From JBKBIP01 sp046297495 (GTDB taxonomy: Bacteria; Planctomycetota; Planctomycetia; Gemmatales; Gemmataceae), in NCBI GenBank assembly GCA_046297495.1, contig JBKBIP010000001.1, positions 225,284 through 289,283 on the forward strand: 64,000 nt of DNA. Direction: 5' to 3'. A model generated the notes under the pieces. That model saw nothing but the letters and a program-made list of their open reading frames with translations. It was not told where the DNA came from and ran no database searches. The translations under genes and the position numbers were made by a program. Each line of letters begins with the position of its first letter. Position 1 is the first letter of the stretch. Positions 12,360 to 21,101 of this stretch are shown here, piece by piece.

Positions 12360-13100
12360 TTACCAGTAGCGCACGCGCCACCAGTCTTTCTTGGTCGGCA
12401 ATTTCTGGAGCCACCAGTGACCGTCCTGCCACTCCAGTTTCACTGAACGCCAGCCAAGCGGCACTTTCGGGAAGGGGTAGAACGGCCCGATGAAGGGGAA
12501 CGCCTCATACGGATAGGCCGTGGGATGAGCGACGCGCGAGTAGTTGTTGTACGGGGCGTAGGTCGGCCAAGCGTAAGGGGGCATCTTGGGCGAGGGTAGC
12601 TGGGGGCCGGCACTAGCCATTTGGAACAAGGGCGTCGGCTCCACGATCTGCCCCTGGTTGGCGTACAGCGATTGGCTCGCGGGGTTCGCCATCATTGGCA
12701 TGGTGGGTTGAGCGTAAGGGGGGTGGGCATAGGGGGGTTGGGCTTGCACTTGCTGAATCGGCGCGGCCAACTGCAAATGGTCGCGGACGCGCTCCACGCC
12801 GGGTACCCCTTGCACGATCCGCAAGGCTTCTTCGCGTTGCATCTGATCGGTGACTTGGCCGGACACTTCGGCCACGCCGTCCCGATAGACGATATGAATG
12901 GCATAATCGCGCAACTGGCCACTCTGGCGCAGTTGGCCGGCGATCTGGTCCGCCATGTGTTGATTGAGGGAAACGGTGGATGGCGTTGGCAAGGACCGTC
13001 CGGGTTCCACTTGTAAACGCAATGGTTCGTTGGCAAACACGGACAAGCTCATGCCGATGCTTGCCGCGGCGGTCAGTAAGTATTTCGAGGGCAGAGTCAC
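12360..13100 (-). CDS. Exported BON-domain protein
   Basis: A 246-residue protein starting at a GTG with AGGAGG eight bases upstream. The frame is open for 30 more codons, but those lack signal-like character. The N terminus, TLPSKYLLTAAASIGMSLSV, looks like a Sec signal peptide. Residues about 40-105 (ADQIAGQLRQSGQLRDYAIH, then EVSGQVTDQMQREEAL and VPGVERVRDHL) match a BON domain, a small fold found in periplasmic and lipid-binding proteins. The rest is Pro/Tyr/Ala-rich and low complexity (QAQPPYAHPPYAQP). The C-terminal 40 residues (WRSVKLEWQDGHWWLQKLPT) are Trp-rich and recur in planctomycete proteins of unknown function. It is probably an envelope protein. Confidence 0.72.
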   Translation of the reverse strand: MTLPSKYLLTAAASIGMSLSVFANEPLRLQVEPGRSLPTPSTVSLNQHMADQIAGQLRQSGQLRDYAIHIVYRDGVAEVSGQVTDQMQREEALRIVQGVPGVERVRDHLQLAAPIQQVQAQPPYAHPPYAQPTMPMMANPASQSLYANQGQIVEPTPLFQMASAGPQLPSPKMPPYAWPTYAPYNNYSRVAHPTAYPYEAFPFIGPFYPFPKVPLGWRSVKLEWQDGHWWLQKLPTKKDWWRVRYW

Positions 13101-13680
13101 GATTTCATCCTCCTGATGAGGGGCGCGTATCCATAGACGCATCGGCCAAGTATTCCCGCGCGAATCCGCTTCGTCAAATGGCGTCCGCACAAAACCCTAA
13201 AAACATCTCCGACTGCGACCGGCGCCACCCGCACAACCGGCGCGGCGTGCGTGACTGGCAAGGATTCGTTATTTGACAGGACGACGGCATCGAGACGCGC
13301 CGTGGGACGGACGGAAGCATCATCAAGGTATTACAAACACTTGTCATCCATTTGCCGCTTTCGCGGATTCCACGCCATACAAATCGCGCACGACCGTCAA
13401 CACTTCCTCTAAAGACAATACACTGCCGCTGCGTGGGGTGTTAAAATTTTTCTAATTTTTCGTGAACATCTCCTCCTGTTTCGCGTCTTACTAATGTGAA
13501 GCGTGCGATAGGATCACCATATAAGGATACATTCGGAAATATTCAACCAATGCGGCGCGATCCCTTCAGTTTGATTCATGATCAACAATCGGTGAAACAA
13601 ATGCTTCAACCGTGTGGTGACGTTCTGTTTCGTCATCCGCTTCGCTTGTGACATCGCCGGCTGGATAGGTGGTAGCTTCA
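13101..13680. other. Gene-poor, AT-richer region upstream of a strong terminator; candidate small RNA
   Basis: No convincing coding frame is seen in about 580 bases. The stretch from 13440 is notably AT-rich (TTAAAATTTTTCTAATTTTTC) and leads, after about 240 bases, into a strong rightward terminator at 13681-13715. That layout fits a noncoding RNA or leader transcribed rightward. I compared it by eye with the signature strings of RNase P, tmRNA and SRP RNA and found none. The first part must also hold the promoter of the leftward BON-domain gene. Confidence 0.35.
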
Positions 13681-13715
13681 GGCCAGGTGTCACGCCCAAA
13701 CACCTGGCCTTTTTT
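13681..13715 (+). terminator. Strong intrinsic terminator
   Basis: GGCCAGGTGT (13681-13690) pairs perfectly with ACACCTGGCC (13700-13709) around a 9-base loop, followed directly by six T residues. The T tract exists only on the plus strand, so it should terminate rightward transcription. It ends 3 bases before the tRNA-Phe-like gene. Confidence 0.85.
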
Positions 13716-13718
13716 GTT

Positions 13719-13790
13719 GGGTCGGTAGCTGAGATGGTGTAGCACTGGTCTGAAGAACTGGGGACGAGGATTCGAGCGCCTCCCGACCCA
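13719..13790 (+). tRNA. tRNA-Phe (GAA), atypical
   Basis: A 72-base cloverleaf: acceptor GGGTCGG/CCGACCC (perfect), D stem GCTG/TAGC, anticodon stem CTGGT/ACTGG with loop CTGAAGA (anticodon GAA), T arm GAGGA-TTCGAGC-GCCTC, discriminator A; CCA is not encoded. Oddities: two adjacent G-T wobbles in the anticodon stem and an A53-G61 mismatch closing the T loop. It follows a strong terminator with no room for a promoter between them, so it may be poorly expressed or a decaying copy. Confidence 0.7.
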
Positions 13791-13932
13791 CTGCGACGGC
13801 CCGTGCGGCGTTCGGTGATGCTATTGCGAATTGCTTGCAGGCAGAGGTTAATTACACTTAAAAACCATCACTGTAAGTCGGACCTCATACGGGCTGCTGG
13901 AACCGAGAAGAGGTTGTTGGTCCAGAGGAAGT

Positions 13933-13972
13933 TGACTATGTCGTACTTCCACTGACTATGTCGTACTTCCAC
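13933..13972. repeat. 20-bp perfect tandem duplication
   Basis: The unit TGACTATGTCGTACTTCCAC occurs twice head to tail in the gap between tRNA-Phe and tRNA-Gln. The surrounding 270 bases hold no recognisable gene. Confidence 0.85.
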
Positions 13973-14041
13973 CATCATAAACGTCACCTGCCCTTTCGTC
14001 GGGGTGGTGGCGTAACGGCAGGTAGAACGGCGAATACTTCT

Positions 14042-14058
14042 GCGAAGCGTCGCTAACC
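14042..14058. repeat. Partial copy of dispersed repeat family A
   Basis: GCGAAGCGTCGCTAACC matches one arm of the palindrome at 5531-5591. It lies 5 bases upstream of tRNA-Gln, so it may overlap that gene's 5' flank or promoter. Confidence 0.65.
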
Positions 14059-14062
14059 ATAT

Positions 14063-14133
14063 TCGGGGATCGTCTAATGGTAGGATTCCTGGCTTTGAAC
14101 CAGGCGGTGGAGGTTCAAATCCTTCTCCCCGAG
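14063..14133 (+). tRNA. tRNA-Gln (TTG)
   Basis: Acceptor TCGGGGA pairs with TCCCCGA, the anticodon stem CCTGG/CCAGG encloses CTTTGAA (anticodon TTG, reads CAA), and the T arm is GGAGG-TTCAAAT-CCTTC. Discriminator G; CCA not encoded. Confidence 0.93.
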
Positions 14134-14224
14134 CTGTTAGTCATTAGGCAAGGGTGCTTGGCATTTTCGAAACTAATACACATGCAAGACATACTCTTAC
14201 ATTTATTATTTTTAACTGATCCCT

Positions 14225-14299
14225 ACCTCTGTGGAGGGGCCTGGAGTCCTCGCCGCCCTGTCACGGCGGAAATCGCGGGTTCAAATCCCGTCGGGGGTG
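14225..14299 (+). tRNA. tRNA-Asp (GTC)
   Basis: Acceptor ACCTCTG pairs with CGGGGGT through A-T and G-T pairs. D stem GAGG/CCTC and anticodon stem CCGCC/GGCGG are perfect, with loop CTGTCAC giving anticodon GTC. T arm GCGGG-TTCAAAT-CCCGT, discriminator G. The A1-T72 pair is unusual. Confidence 0.88.
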
Positions 14300-14400
14300 C
14301 TCTTGTGGAACGATGAAGGATGAAGGATAAACGAAGAATGTAAAGCGCGTCTATGTCGTGTGTATTATTCATCGTTCATCATTCCTTCAATTCACTGTTG

Positions 14401-14472
14401 GTGTTTGTGGTGTAATGGCAAGCATGCGACCCTGCGCAGGTCGAGGACCAGGTTCGATTCCTGGCGAACATT
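14401..14472 (+). tRNA. tRNA-Arg (GCG)
   Basis: Acceptor GTGTTTG/CGAACAT, D stem GTGT/GCAT, anticodon stem CGACC/GGTCG with loop CTGCGCA (anticodon GCG), T arm CCAGG-TTCGATT-CCTGG. Most bacteria read CGU/CGC with tRNA-Arg(ACG) deaminated by TadA. A genomically encoded GCG is uncommon. Confidence 0.88.
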
Positions 14473-14475
14473 GGC

Positions 14476-14546
14476 AACGCTGGAGCCAGACGGCCAGGCA
14501 ACCGGCTGCAACCCGGAAGAAGTGGGTTCGACTCCCACTAGCGTTT
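14476..14546 (+). tRNA. tRNA-Cys (GCA)
   Basis: Acceptor AACGCTG/TAGCGTT, short D stem GCC/GGC, anticodon stem with four strong CCGG/CCGG pairs and an A-A mismatch at 27-43, loop CTGCAAC (anticodon GCA), T arm GTGGG-TTCGACT-CCCAC. It starts 3 bases after tRNA-Arg, so the two are probably processed from one transcript. Confidence 0.85.
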
Positions 14547-14631
14547 CTGAAGGATCGGTTTGGCCCGCTGCTTGTGATGCGTGTCTTCCCACGGTACCAT
14601 GAGGGAAGATCACGAGTCACGAGGTAGATTC

Positions 14632-15360
14632 ATGGGTGGTTTTTTCCACAATTTGGGCCGGAAGGTCGGGGCTGGGGTTCGCAAAGCGAATTGGGTCGTC
14701 AGCTCGCTGACCGGCAGCGAAGACGAGGTGCTGCAAGCCGAGCACGCCGTCGGCCGGGACATGGCGCGCGGCATCGCCGAGCAAATGTTCGTGGACACAA
14801 CGCCGGACGTGCAGCGCTATCTGGATGACATCGGTGACGTGCTGATCCGTTGCGTTCGCGATCAACGGTTACGGTTCTGTTACCGCGTGCTCCGCGCGGC
14901 GGAAGTCAACGCCTTCGCCCTGCCGGGTGGTTTCATCTTCGTGACGCGGCCTCTGCTGGAGTTGTGCCAGTGGAATCAGGACGAAATCGCCTTTGTCCTG
15001 GGGCATGAAATGGGTCATGTCATCCAACGCCACGCTCTGGATCGGTTGATGGCCAGCTCGTTGCTGCGTTCGGGATTAGGCCGGCTACCCATCGGCGGTC
15101 TGGTGGGAGGAACCGTGTTGAACGTGGCTATGACCCTGCTGCAACAGGGATACTCGCGTGAGCAGGAATTGGAAGCGGATCAAATCGGCGTGCAACTCAT
15201 CCACTGTGGCGGGTTCGATTCACGAGCCGCCGCCCGTTTGCTGATGCGCTTGCAAGAAATGCCCCAAGAAACCTGGTTGGGGAGCAGCTATTTCGCCTCT
15301 CATCCGCCAGTGCTCAGTCGTATCGAGCACATCAATCGATTGCTGGCGGAAAAGCACTGA
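14632..15360 (+). CDS. M48-family zinc metalloprotease
   Basis: A 242-residue peptidase of the M48 (HtpX/Ste24/BepA-like) family. The zinc motif is VLGHEMGHVIQRHAL (HExxH) and the third ligand is expected in SREQELEADQIGVQLI. FALPGGFIFVTRPLLELC and SYFASHPPVLSRIEHI are standard M48 blocks. GAGGT before the ATG at 14632 supports this start over an earlier in-frame one. There is no clear N-terminal signal peptide, but a hydrophobic stretch after the active site (GRLPIGGLVGGTVLNVAMTL) may contact membrane. It follows the tRNA cluster and is convergent with the kinase gene. Confidence 0.9.
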   Translation: MGGFFHNLGRKVGAGVRKANWVVSSLTGSEDEVLQAEHAVGRDMARGIAEQMFVDTTPDVQRYLDDIGDVLIRCVRDQRLRFCYRVLRAAEVNAFALPGGFIFVTRPLLELCQWNQDEIAFVLGHEMGHVIQRHALDRLMASSLLRSGLGRLPIGGLVGGTVLNVAMTLLQQGYSREQELEADQIGVQLIHCGGFDSRAAARLLMRLQEMPQETWLGSSYFASHPPVLSRIEHINRLLAEKH

Positions 15361-15377
15361 CCTCAGCAAGTTCGGCA

Positions 15378-18300
15378 TCAATTGGCAAGATAATGGGAAA
15401 GTAGGCGGATCAGATAAATCGTCCCGTTGCCATTGCCGGTGAAGAGGTGGCGATTGTCCGAGGCGAAGGCCAGGCTGTGTGCCGGGCCGGGAAGCGGCAT
15501 CGTGCTTTGCCGTTTATTCGTTTGCAACGACCAGATGTATAATTGGCCGGTAGTGGTGGCGCCGGCGAGTAATTGACTGTTGGGCGAAAAAGCAAACGCA
15601 TTCATGCCGTGCGGCAAGTCGTCTTCCAAGGTAGCTAGCGGCGCGCCGGTGGCCGTGTTCCACAAGCGGATCGTTAAGGATTGTTGGCCACCGCGCCCAT
15701 GATTGCTCATGGTGACAAGTGTGTTGCCATCCGGTGACAGCATCGTACGTTCAATGCGGCCGGAACCGTCGAGCCGCTGAGTCCGTTCCTTCTCTTTCCG
15801 CACATCCCACCAATACAGCACGCCGTTCAACCGTGAGTCATCACCTATCTCATGGACGATGTAAGCCAGCGTGTTGCCATCCGGAGTGAATGCCAGAAAA
15901 TCGACCATATTGAAATAAGGGGTATGGGTAAAGGACGCGATTTCTTTTCGTTTTTCATTCCAAATTTTGATGGTTCCCGTCGTCGTGAGAGCGGCCATGT
16001 TCCGCCCATCCGCGGAAATGGCCACGCGGCGAACCTCGGAGAGATCACTGGCCACAGTGAGTGGGCTGCGGCCCTTGCCACTCAAATCGCGGAGTTGGAC
16101 AAAGCCGCGACTCGCCACTTGATCAAACCGGCCACCAATCAGGAGCCACTGTTTATCCGCCGCCAAGGCCAAAGAAGTGATTTCCCCTTGGCTGTCCCGG
16201 AACGAATGAGAAGTCGAGTTGGTGGGGGACAGATTCCAAATCCGACAACCTTTGACGATTTTCGTGCCATTGGATTCCGGACTGATGGCTGCCACGGTTT
16301 GATGATCAGGCGTCACGACCAAGTCGTCAATCGGGCCGATGGTTCCCTGGAAATCATTCAGCGGTTTTTTCGTGAGCGTGTTCCAGGTGTGAATGAGCTG
16401 GTCGTTGCCTCCCGCGGCCACAGTCCGTCCGTCTGGGGAGAAGGCCAAGGTTTGCAAAGGCGCGTGTTCGCCGCGCAGGAATACCGGACGAGAGAGTGGA
16501 CCGCCATCAAGCTGCCACCATCGGAGGCCTCGGTCGGCGGAGGCGGCGATTAGTCCCTGGCCATCTGGGGTAAATTTCAAGTCTTGAACGCTGGCGTTCT
16601 CATCGAAAGAGTACAACTCCTTGCCCGTGTATGGATTCCAAACACGAATGATCGATTCTTGCCCCAATTGCGAGACGGCGGCTAGTTGCTGGCCTTGGGA
16701 ATCGAACGTCAGCGCACGCGCGGCATAAATCCGACTGCCGAGAGGAATTGGTTCCAGATATTTCTTCTCCGCCGTATCCCAGAGATGAATCACGGTTCTG
16801 GATTCCAAGTTCTCGAGTTGCCAACAGATCATGGCAACGAGCTTATCATCGGGGGAAAACGCTAACGAACCTGTCGAGCGGCCGGGTAAATCACTAAACC
16901 AACGGCGTGGTGGGTTGCCTGTTTCCAGATCATAATAATTACCTAAAGATCGGCCATCTATCGTTAGCAACGAACGGCTGTTGGGGGAGAAAGCCAAGGA
17001 ACGGATACTGGGTGTCAATTCCCGGAGGGGTAGACGTTCCCGCCCCGTGCTGGTGTCCCACACGCGCAAGCGACCGGCGAAATAACCGACAACGCCGTCG
17101 TCCGACCATGCCTGCGCCACATACTTGCCATCGGGCGAGATCGCGCCGTGGAAATAGGCCTTCCCCAGCAGCGGTTCTCCTATCACGCGGCGCTCGTGCA
17201 GCGTTTGGGCATCCCAGAGTCGAATCACTTGGTCCGTGCCCACTGTGACAATGTTTTGACCGTCAGCGGTGTAGCCCAGCGTGCGGATCGGCTGCCAGTT
17301 GCGGCCGCGATGTTCGCCAAGAACGGCCACTAGCTCGCGCGGCTGGCGCGCGACGCGCTCGCTGGCCGGAATCTGGGCTGATCCGAAGCGATCCAGAAAC
17401 GGCAAGTCCCGCTGTTGAACGGGCGGAGTCGGGTTGGGCGGCGGCTCGTTCTGGGTGAGGGAAATAGCCAGCCATGCCACGCTCGCCACCACGCACAATG
17501 CCAGCAAGGCGCCACCAGTAAGCCACACTTGACGGCGCTTTTGGGCTTGGTAGCGCGCGCGGGCGGAAACGGGGGAAGCTGTCGGTTGGCTGGGGGCTGG
17601 CGGCCGGGCCTGCGGCGTGGTCTCCACGGAAACCACCGCTGTCTCCAAGTCGGCGAAGACCGCCAGTGGCGCGGCTTCGGCGACGTTCGGGACCACCACG
17701 GCCATCGGCACTTGGCCGCAAAACGGCTCCAGGGCGGCGGCCAGCTCGGCGGGAGTTTGATAACGCTGTTCGGGTTTCTTGGCCAGCAGCCGCCGCAGAA
17801 TCAAGCCCAAGGCCGGGGGCAGGTCCGAACGCAGCGTTTCGATGGCGGGCGGGGGATCGGTCTGGTGGCGAAGCAGCTTTTCCATAGCAGTGCCGCCGGA
17901 GAACACCACTTTGCCCGTTAGCGTGAAAAACAGCGTGCAGCCCAAGCTGTATAAGTCGGCCCGAATGTCAATGGTGCTGGAATTACGGGCTTGCTCCGGC
18001 GCCATGTAGTCTGGTGTGCCCACGACCTTGCCATCTTGGGTCAAGTGGGTAGCCGTGTCGTCGAGATTGGTTTCCACCAGACGGGCCACCCCCATATCGA
18101 GAATCTTGACCACCGCCTGACCATCGCTCGTTGGCTTGGCGATGAGCAAGTTGCCCGGCTTGATGTCTCGATGCACTAGCCCCTTCTCGAACGCATGTTG
18201 CAACCCCAACGCCGCTTGGCGAATGATGTCGCACGCTTGGGGAACAGGCAACGGCCCGGATTCCCGAATCAGCTTGCCCAAGTCGATGCCATCCACGTAT

Positions 18301-18758
18301 TCCATGACGAAGAAATGCGTGTCGCCGACCTGATTGGCGTCGAAGGCGGCGACGATATTCGGATGGGACAGACGAGCGGCCGCCTGAATTTCCCGACGGA
18401 AGCGCTTGACGGCCAATTCGTTGGCCACGTGCGCCTTGCGAATGACTTTCAAGGCCACGATCCGGCCCATGTGGACATGGTGGGCCTTGAAGACTTGCCC
18501 CATCCCCCCTTCACCCAGCCGTTCCAGCAGGATGTAGGAGCCAAGTACCAATCCCTGGCCATTGCCCTGAAAAATCTGGTTGATCTGATACGCTGTCATC
18601 CAGCCCAGTTGCAGCACCTGCCGGGCCAGCTGGCGTGGGTCGGAGAAACGCCCTTGCAGCTTGGCCAATTCCTCAAGTTGGTCCACGTCCAGCAACTGGT
18701 TATCGCGCACCACTTGCACGAAACGCGCTATGTTATCAATCGTGCCGGTGCTAGACAT
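15378..18758 (-). CDS. Ser/Thr protein kinase with C-terminal WD40 propeller
   Basis: A 1126-residue transmembrane signalling protein. A region of about 70 residues rich in Leu/Gln precedes the kinase domain (about 73-345), which shows LGEGGMGQVFKA (P-loop), VALKVIRK (ATP-binding Lys), HRDIKPGN (catalytic loop), DMG in place of DFG, and GTPDYMAPEQ. A Pro/Ala linker leads to one membrane segment (GALLALCVVASVAWLAISL, about 415-435). The C-terminal half carries many WD-type repeats (FSPDGRTVAAGG, IHTWNTLTKK and similar), forming one or two propellers on the far side of the membrane. Such kinase-WD40 fusions are expanded in Gemmata-type planctomycetes; ligands are unknown. Confidence 0.93.
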   Translation of the reverse strand: MSSTGTIDNIARFVQVVRDNQLLDVDQLEELAKLQGRFSDPRQLARQVLQLGWMTAYQINQIFQGNGQGLVLGSYILLERLGEGGMGQVFKAHHVHMGRIVALKVIRKAHVANELAVKRFRREIQAAARLSHPNIVAAFDANQVGDTHFFVMEYVDGIDLGKLIRESGPLPVPQACDIIRQAALGLQHAFEKGLVHRDIKPGNLLIAKPTSDGQAVVKILDMGVARLVETNLDDTATHLTQDGKVVGTPDYMAPEQARNSSTIDIRADLYSLGCTLFFTLTGKVVFSGGTAMEKLLRHQTDPPPAIETLRSDLPPALGLILRRLLAKKPEQRYQTPAELAAALEPFCGQVPMAVVVPNVAEAAPLAVFADLETAVVSVETTPQARPPAPSQPTASPVSARARYQAQKRRQVWLTGGALLALCVVASVAWLAISLTQNEPPPNPTPPVQQRDLPFLDRFGSAQIPASERVARQPRELVAVLGEHRGRNWQPIRTLGYTADGQNIVTVGTDQVIRLWDAQTLHERRVIGEPLLGKAYFHGAISPDGKYVAQAWSDDGVVGYFAGRLRVWDTSTGRERLPLRELTPSIRSLAFSPNSRSLLTIDGRSLGNYYDLETGNPPRRWFSDLPGRSTGSLAFSPDDKLVAMICWQLENLESRTVIHLWDTAEKKYLEPIPLGSRIYAARALTFDSQGQQLAAVSQLGQESIIRVWNPYTGKELYSFDENASVQDLKFTPDGQGLIAASADRGLRWWQLDGGPLSRPVFLRGEHAPLQTLAFSPDGRTVAAGGNDQLIHTWNTLTKKPLNDFQGTIGPIDDLVVTPDHQTVAAISPESNGTKIVKGCRIWNLSPTNSTSHSFRDSQGEITSLALAADKQWLLIGGRFDQVASRGFVQLRDLSGKGRSPLTVASDLSEVRRVAISADGRNMAALTTTGTIKIWNEKRKEIASFTHTPYFNMVDFLAFTPDGNTLAYIVHEIGDDSRLNGVLYWWDVRKEKERTQRLDGSGRIERTMLSPDGNTLVTMSNHGRGGQQSLTIRLWNTATGAPLATLEDDLPHGMNAFAFSPNSQLLAGATTTGQLYIWSLQTNKRQSTMPLPGPAHSLAFASDNRHLFTGNGNGTIYLIRLLSHYLAN

Positions 18759-19078
18759 AATGTCAACCTATGGCTTGGTGCGACTCCGTGGAAACTTTCC
18801 GGGAACATGACGGGCGTATGAACCTATCCTAACCGATGTCGAAGCTCAATCCAGTGAAAATTCGTATTGAAAAGATGATTATCCGAAGATGCTCCAACTG
18901 GTTCGTGAACCGGAAAATCAGAAGGACTATTCCCAACAATCCGCCGCGCGATTAGACTGTGCGTTTGTCCCCCCCATGACGTGATGGGAATGGACCTCCA
19001 CGGTGCGAAACCGTCTGTCAGCGTTGGAACCGCTTGCGTTCGTGATCACTCCCCGATGATTTTCAAGGAACTGACCTC
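18759..19078. other. Divergent intergenic region
   Basis: This 320-base gap separates the leftward kinase gene from the rightward beta-helix gene, so it should hold both promoters. No coding frame, RNA gene or strong palindrome is seen. Confidence 0.4.
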
Positions 19079-21067
19079 ATGCAATCATTCCTACCATACC
19101 GTTGGCCGCTAAGTTTCATCGTGTGTTGGGCTAGCTGGACCGTATTCCCGCTCATGGCTCAGGACAAGCCTTTATCGCATCCCCCGTTGCGGGCCGCGCC
19201 GGCGCCCAGTCAGCGACCGCTCGCCGAAGGACCGAGAGTCTTCGTCGATGCCCAGAAGGGGGACGATACCAGCGACGGCAGCCAGGACAAACCCTGGCGG
19301 ACCCTGAAACACGCCCTGGAGCAAGCCGAGCCAGGCGCCACCATTCACCTGCGTGGCGGCACCTACTACGAGCAAGTCCGCATCAGCCGGCAAGCACGAG
19401 CCGACGCTCCGTTGACCATTCGCTCATATCCGGGGGAGCAGGCCATTCTTGACGGCGGCTTCCGCGAGTTCTTCGAGGAACCCGCCACGGCCTGGCATCC
19501 CATCCAGGGCAGCCACGGTGAGTATCGGTCCGCGCGCGCCTATCCAAACCTACGCACGGTGCTGGGATTGTTCGGCGATTCGATGATCGGTTTGAACACT
19601 TACTATCATGCCCAAGATATGCGGGCGACCAACGAGCTTTGGGACCTGCAAGACGAAGCCAATCCCAAAACCAGCGACGTCAAGCCGGTCTGGTGTGGTC
19701 CCGGCTTGTGGTACAACCCGTGCGATGGCCGGATTCACATTCGCTTGGCCCACACACATCTACCGGCTAGCCCCAATTATCGGGGGGAAACCGATCCGCG
19801 CCGCATTCCCCTGGTCATCGCCCCGTTTCACGCCTGTCCGCTGACATTTGATGGGGCTAGTCATATCCAGATTCAAGACTTGGTCATTCGCGGCGGCGGC
19901 TATGACACCATCATTTGCCGTCAAGCCAGCAACATCGTATTCGATAATGTCACCATCTGGTGCGGCACCTACGGCATGCGCTTGATCGGCACGCGCCAGT
20001 TCAAGCTGTTGCATTCGGGACTGTACGGCAGCGTGCCGCCGTGGACGTTTCGCGGCGACACCAGCCTGCGCAGCTATCCGGGCCGGCCCTTCCGGGACAT
20101 CACGCGCCTGGGAACGCACGCTTTGTTGGTTGGCGACGCGGGGCGGGAGTTCTCCGTGTACTATTTGCCGCGCAACGATGATTGGGAGATCGCCTACTGC
20201 GAATTTTGCGACGCTCACGACGGCCCCTACCTGGGGGGCGTGAATCTGCGGTTCCATCATAACTGGGTCCACACGTTGCAGGACGACGGCATTTATTTAA
20301 GCCCCATGTATGAGCCGTCCAGTTATTTGAAAACAGAGATTCACGTATATCAAAATCTATTCAGCGGCTGTTTGACGACCTTGGCGTTTGGTGGATCGGA
20401 AGAGACCAAGGATGTCATCTATATCTACCGCAACATCTTCGACCTCCGCGCCCCGATTCCGACAAGCCGGCCATCGTCGCGTAATCCGCAAGGCGGATAT
20501 TCGAGCGGCAAGATCATCGGCGATCACGGCTCCCCCCCTTGGCCGACCATGTACATCTATCATAATACAGTCATCGCCAGCGCCGCGCGCTTTGGGGACA
20601 TGTCGCTGTTGGGATCGGCAACCTCTGAACGTCCTCGACGGTTGTTCAACAACATCATCGTTCACTTGGACCGGCTGCCGGCCCTGCGCGTGCCCAGCGT
20701 GGAAGCCGCCCATTTCGACGGCAACTTGTACGGGGCGCCGAACGTGGACGAGAAACAAGCCGCCGCTTTTTTCCAGCGCTTCCGCGCCACGCCAGCCTAC
20801 GCCGAGAGCAAGAAGGTCTATCCCCCTGGCTGCACCACGCATTCGCGGGTGGCCGACCCACGTTTCTCCCAGCTGACCGCCGATGCCACCGTCAAGAATG
20901 ACTATCGCTTGACCAAGAACAGCCCCGCCGTGAACGCGGGAGTCCCCCTGCCCGCCGACTGGCCCGACCCATTGCGCGACCAGGACCAGGGACAGCCGGA
21001 CATCGGCGCCCTCCCCTTGGGAGCGGCGCTGTTTCCCGTCGGCCGCGCGGCGGGGACGCGGGAATGA
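19079..21067 (+). CDS. Exported right-handed parallel beta-helix protein
   Basis: A 662-residue secreted protein. Residues 1-28 form a Sec signal (IVCWASWTVFPLMAQD end). VFVDAQKGDDTSDGSQDKPW followed by TLKHALEQAEPGATIHLRGG is the DUF1565-like entry into a right-handed beta helix, the fold of pectate lyases and related polysaccharide-active enzymes. The middle has successive coils (IQIQDLVIRGGGYDTIICRQ, then NIVFDNVTIWCGTYGMRL). The end (SPAVNAGVPLPADWPDPLRD) is the usual C-terminal block. AAGGAA eight bases before the ATG supports the start. A polysaccharide lyase or binding role is plausible, given the LysR regulator and KDG-type kinase next door, but no catalytic residues could be assigned. 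Confidence 0.82.
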   Translation: MQSFLPYRWPLSFIVCWASWTVFPLMAQDKPLSHPPLRAAPAPSQRPLAEGPRVFVDAQKGDDTSDGSQDKPWRTLKHALEQAEPGATIHLRGGTYYEQVRISRQARADAPLTIRSYPGEQAILDGGFREFFEEPATAWHPIQGSHGEYRSARAYPNLRTVLGLFGDSMIGLNTYYHAQDMRATNELWDLQDEANPKTSDVKPVWCGPGLWYNPCDGRIHIRLAHTHLPASPNYRGETDPRRIPLVIAPFHACPLTFDGASHIQIQDLVIRGGGYDTIICRQASNIVFDNVTIWCGTYGMRLIGTRQFKLLHSGLYGSVPPWTFRGDTSLRSYPGRPFRDITRLGTHALLVGDAGREFSVYYLPRNDDWEIAYCEFCDAHDGPYLGGVNLRFHHNWVHTLQDDGIYLSPMYEPSSYLKTEIHVYQNLFSGCLTTLAFGGSEETKDVIYIYRNIFDLRAPIPTSRPSSRNPQGGYSSGKIIGDHGSPPWPTMYIYHNTVIASAARFGDMSLLGSATSERPRRLFNNIIVHLDRLPALRVPSVEAAHFDGNLYGAPNVDEKQAAAFFQRFRATPAYAESKKVYPPGCTTHSRVADPRFSQLTADATVKNDYRLTKNSPAVNAGVPLPADWPDPLRDQDQGQPDIGALPLGAALFPVGRAAGTRE

Positions 21068-21101
21068 CCACCAGAAGTCAAGGGAAAGTGAGGACATCCG
21101 C

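Noticed and set aside
11197..12432. A 411-codon minus-strand frame.
   Set aside because: It is antisense to glutamate decarboxylase and overlaps the BON-domain gene end; it has no recognisable domain.
13514..13699. A 61-codon minus-strand frame upstream of the tRNA cluster.
   Set aside because: No ribosome site, no similarity to a known family, and it runs through a strong terminator hairpin.
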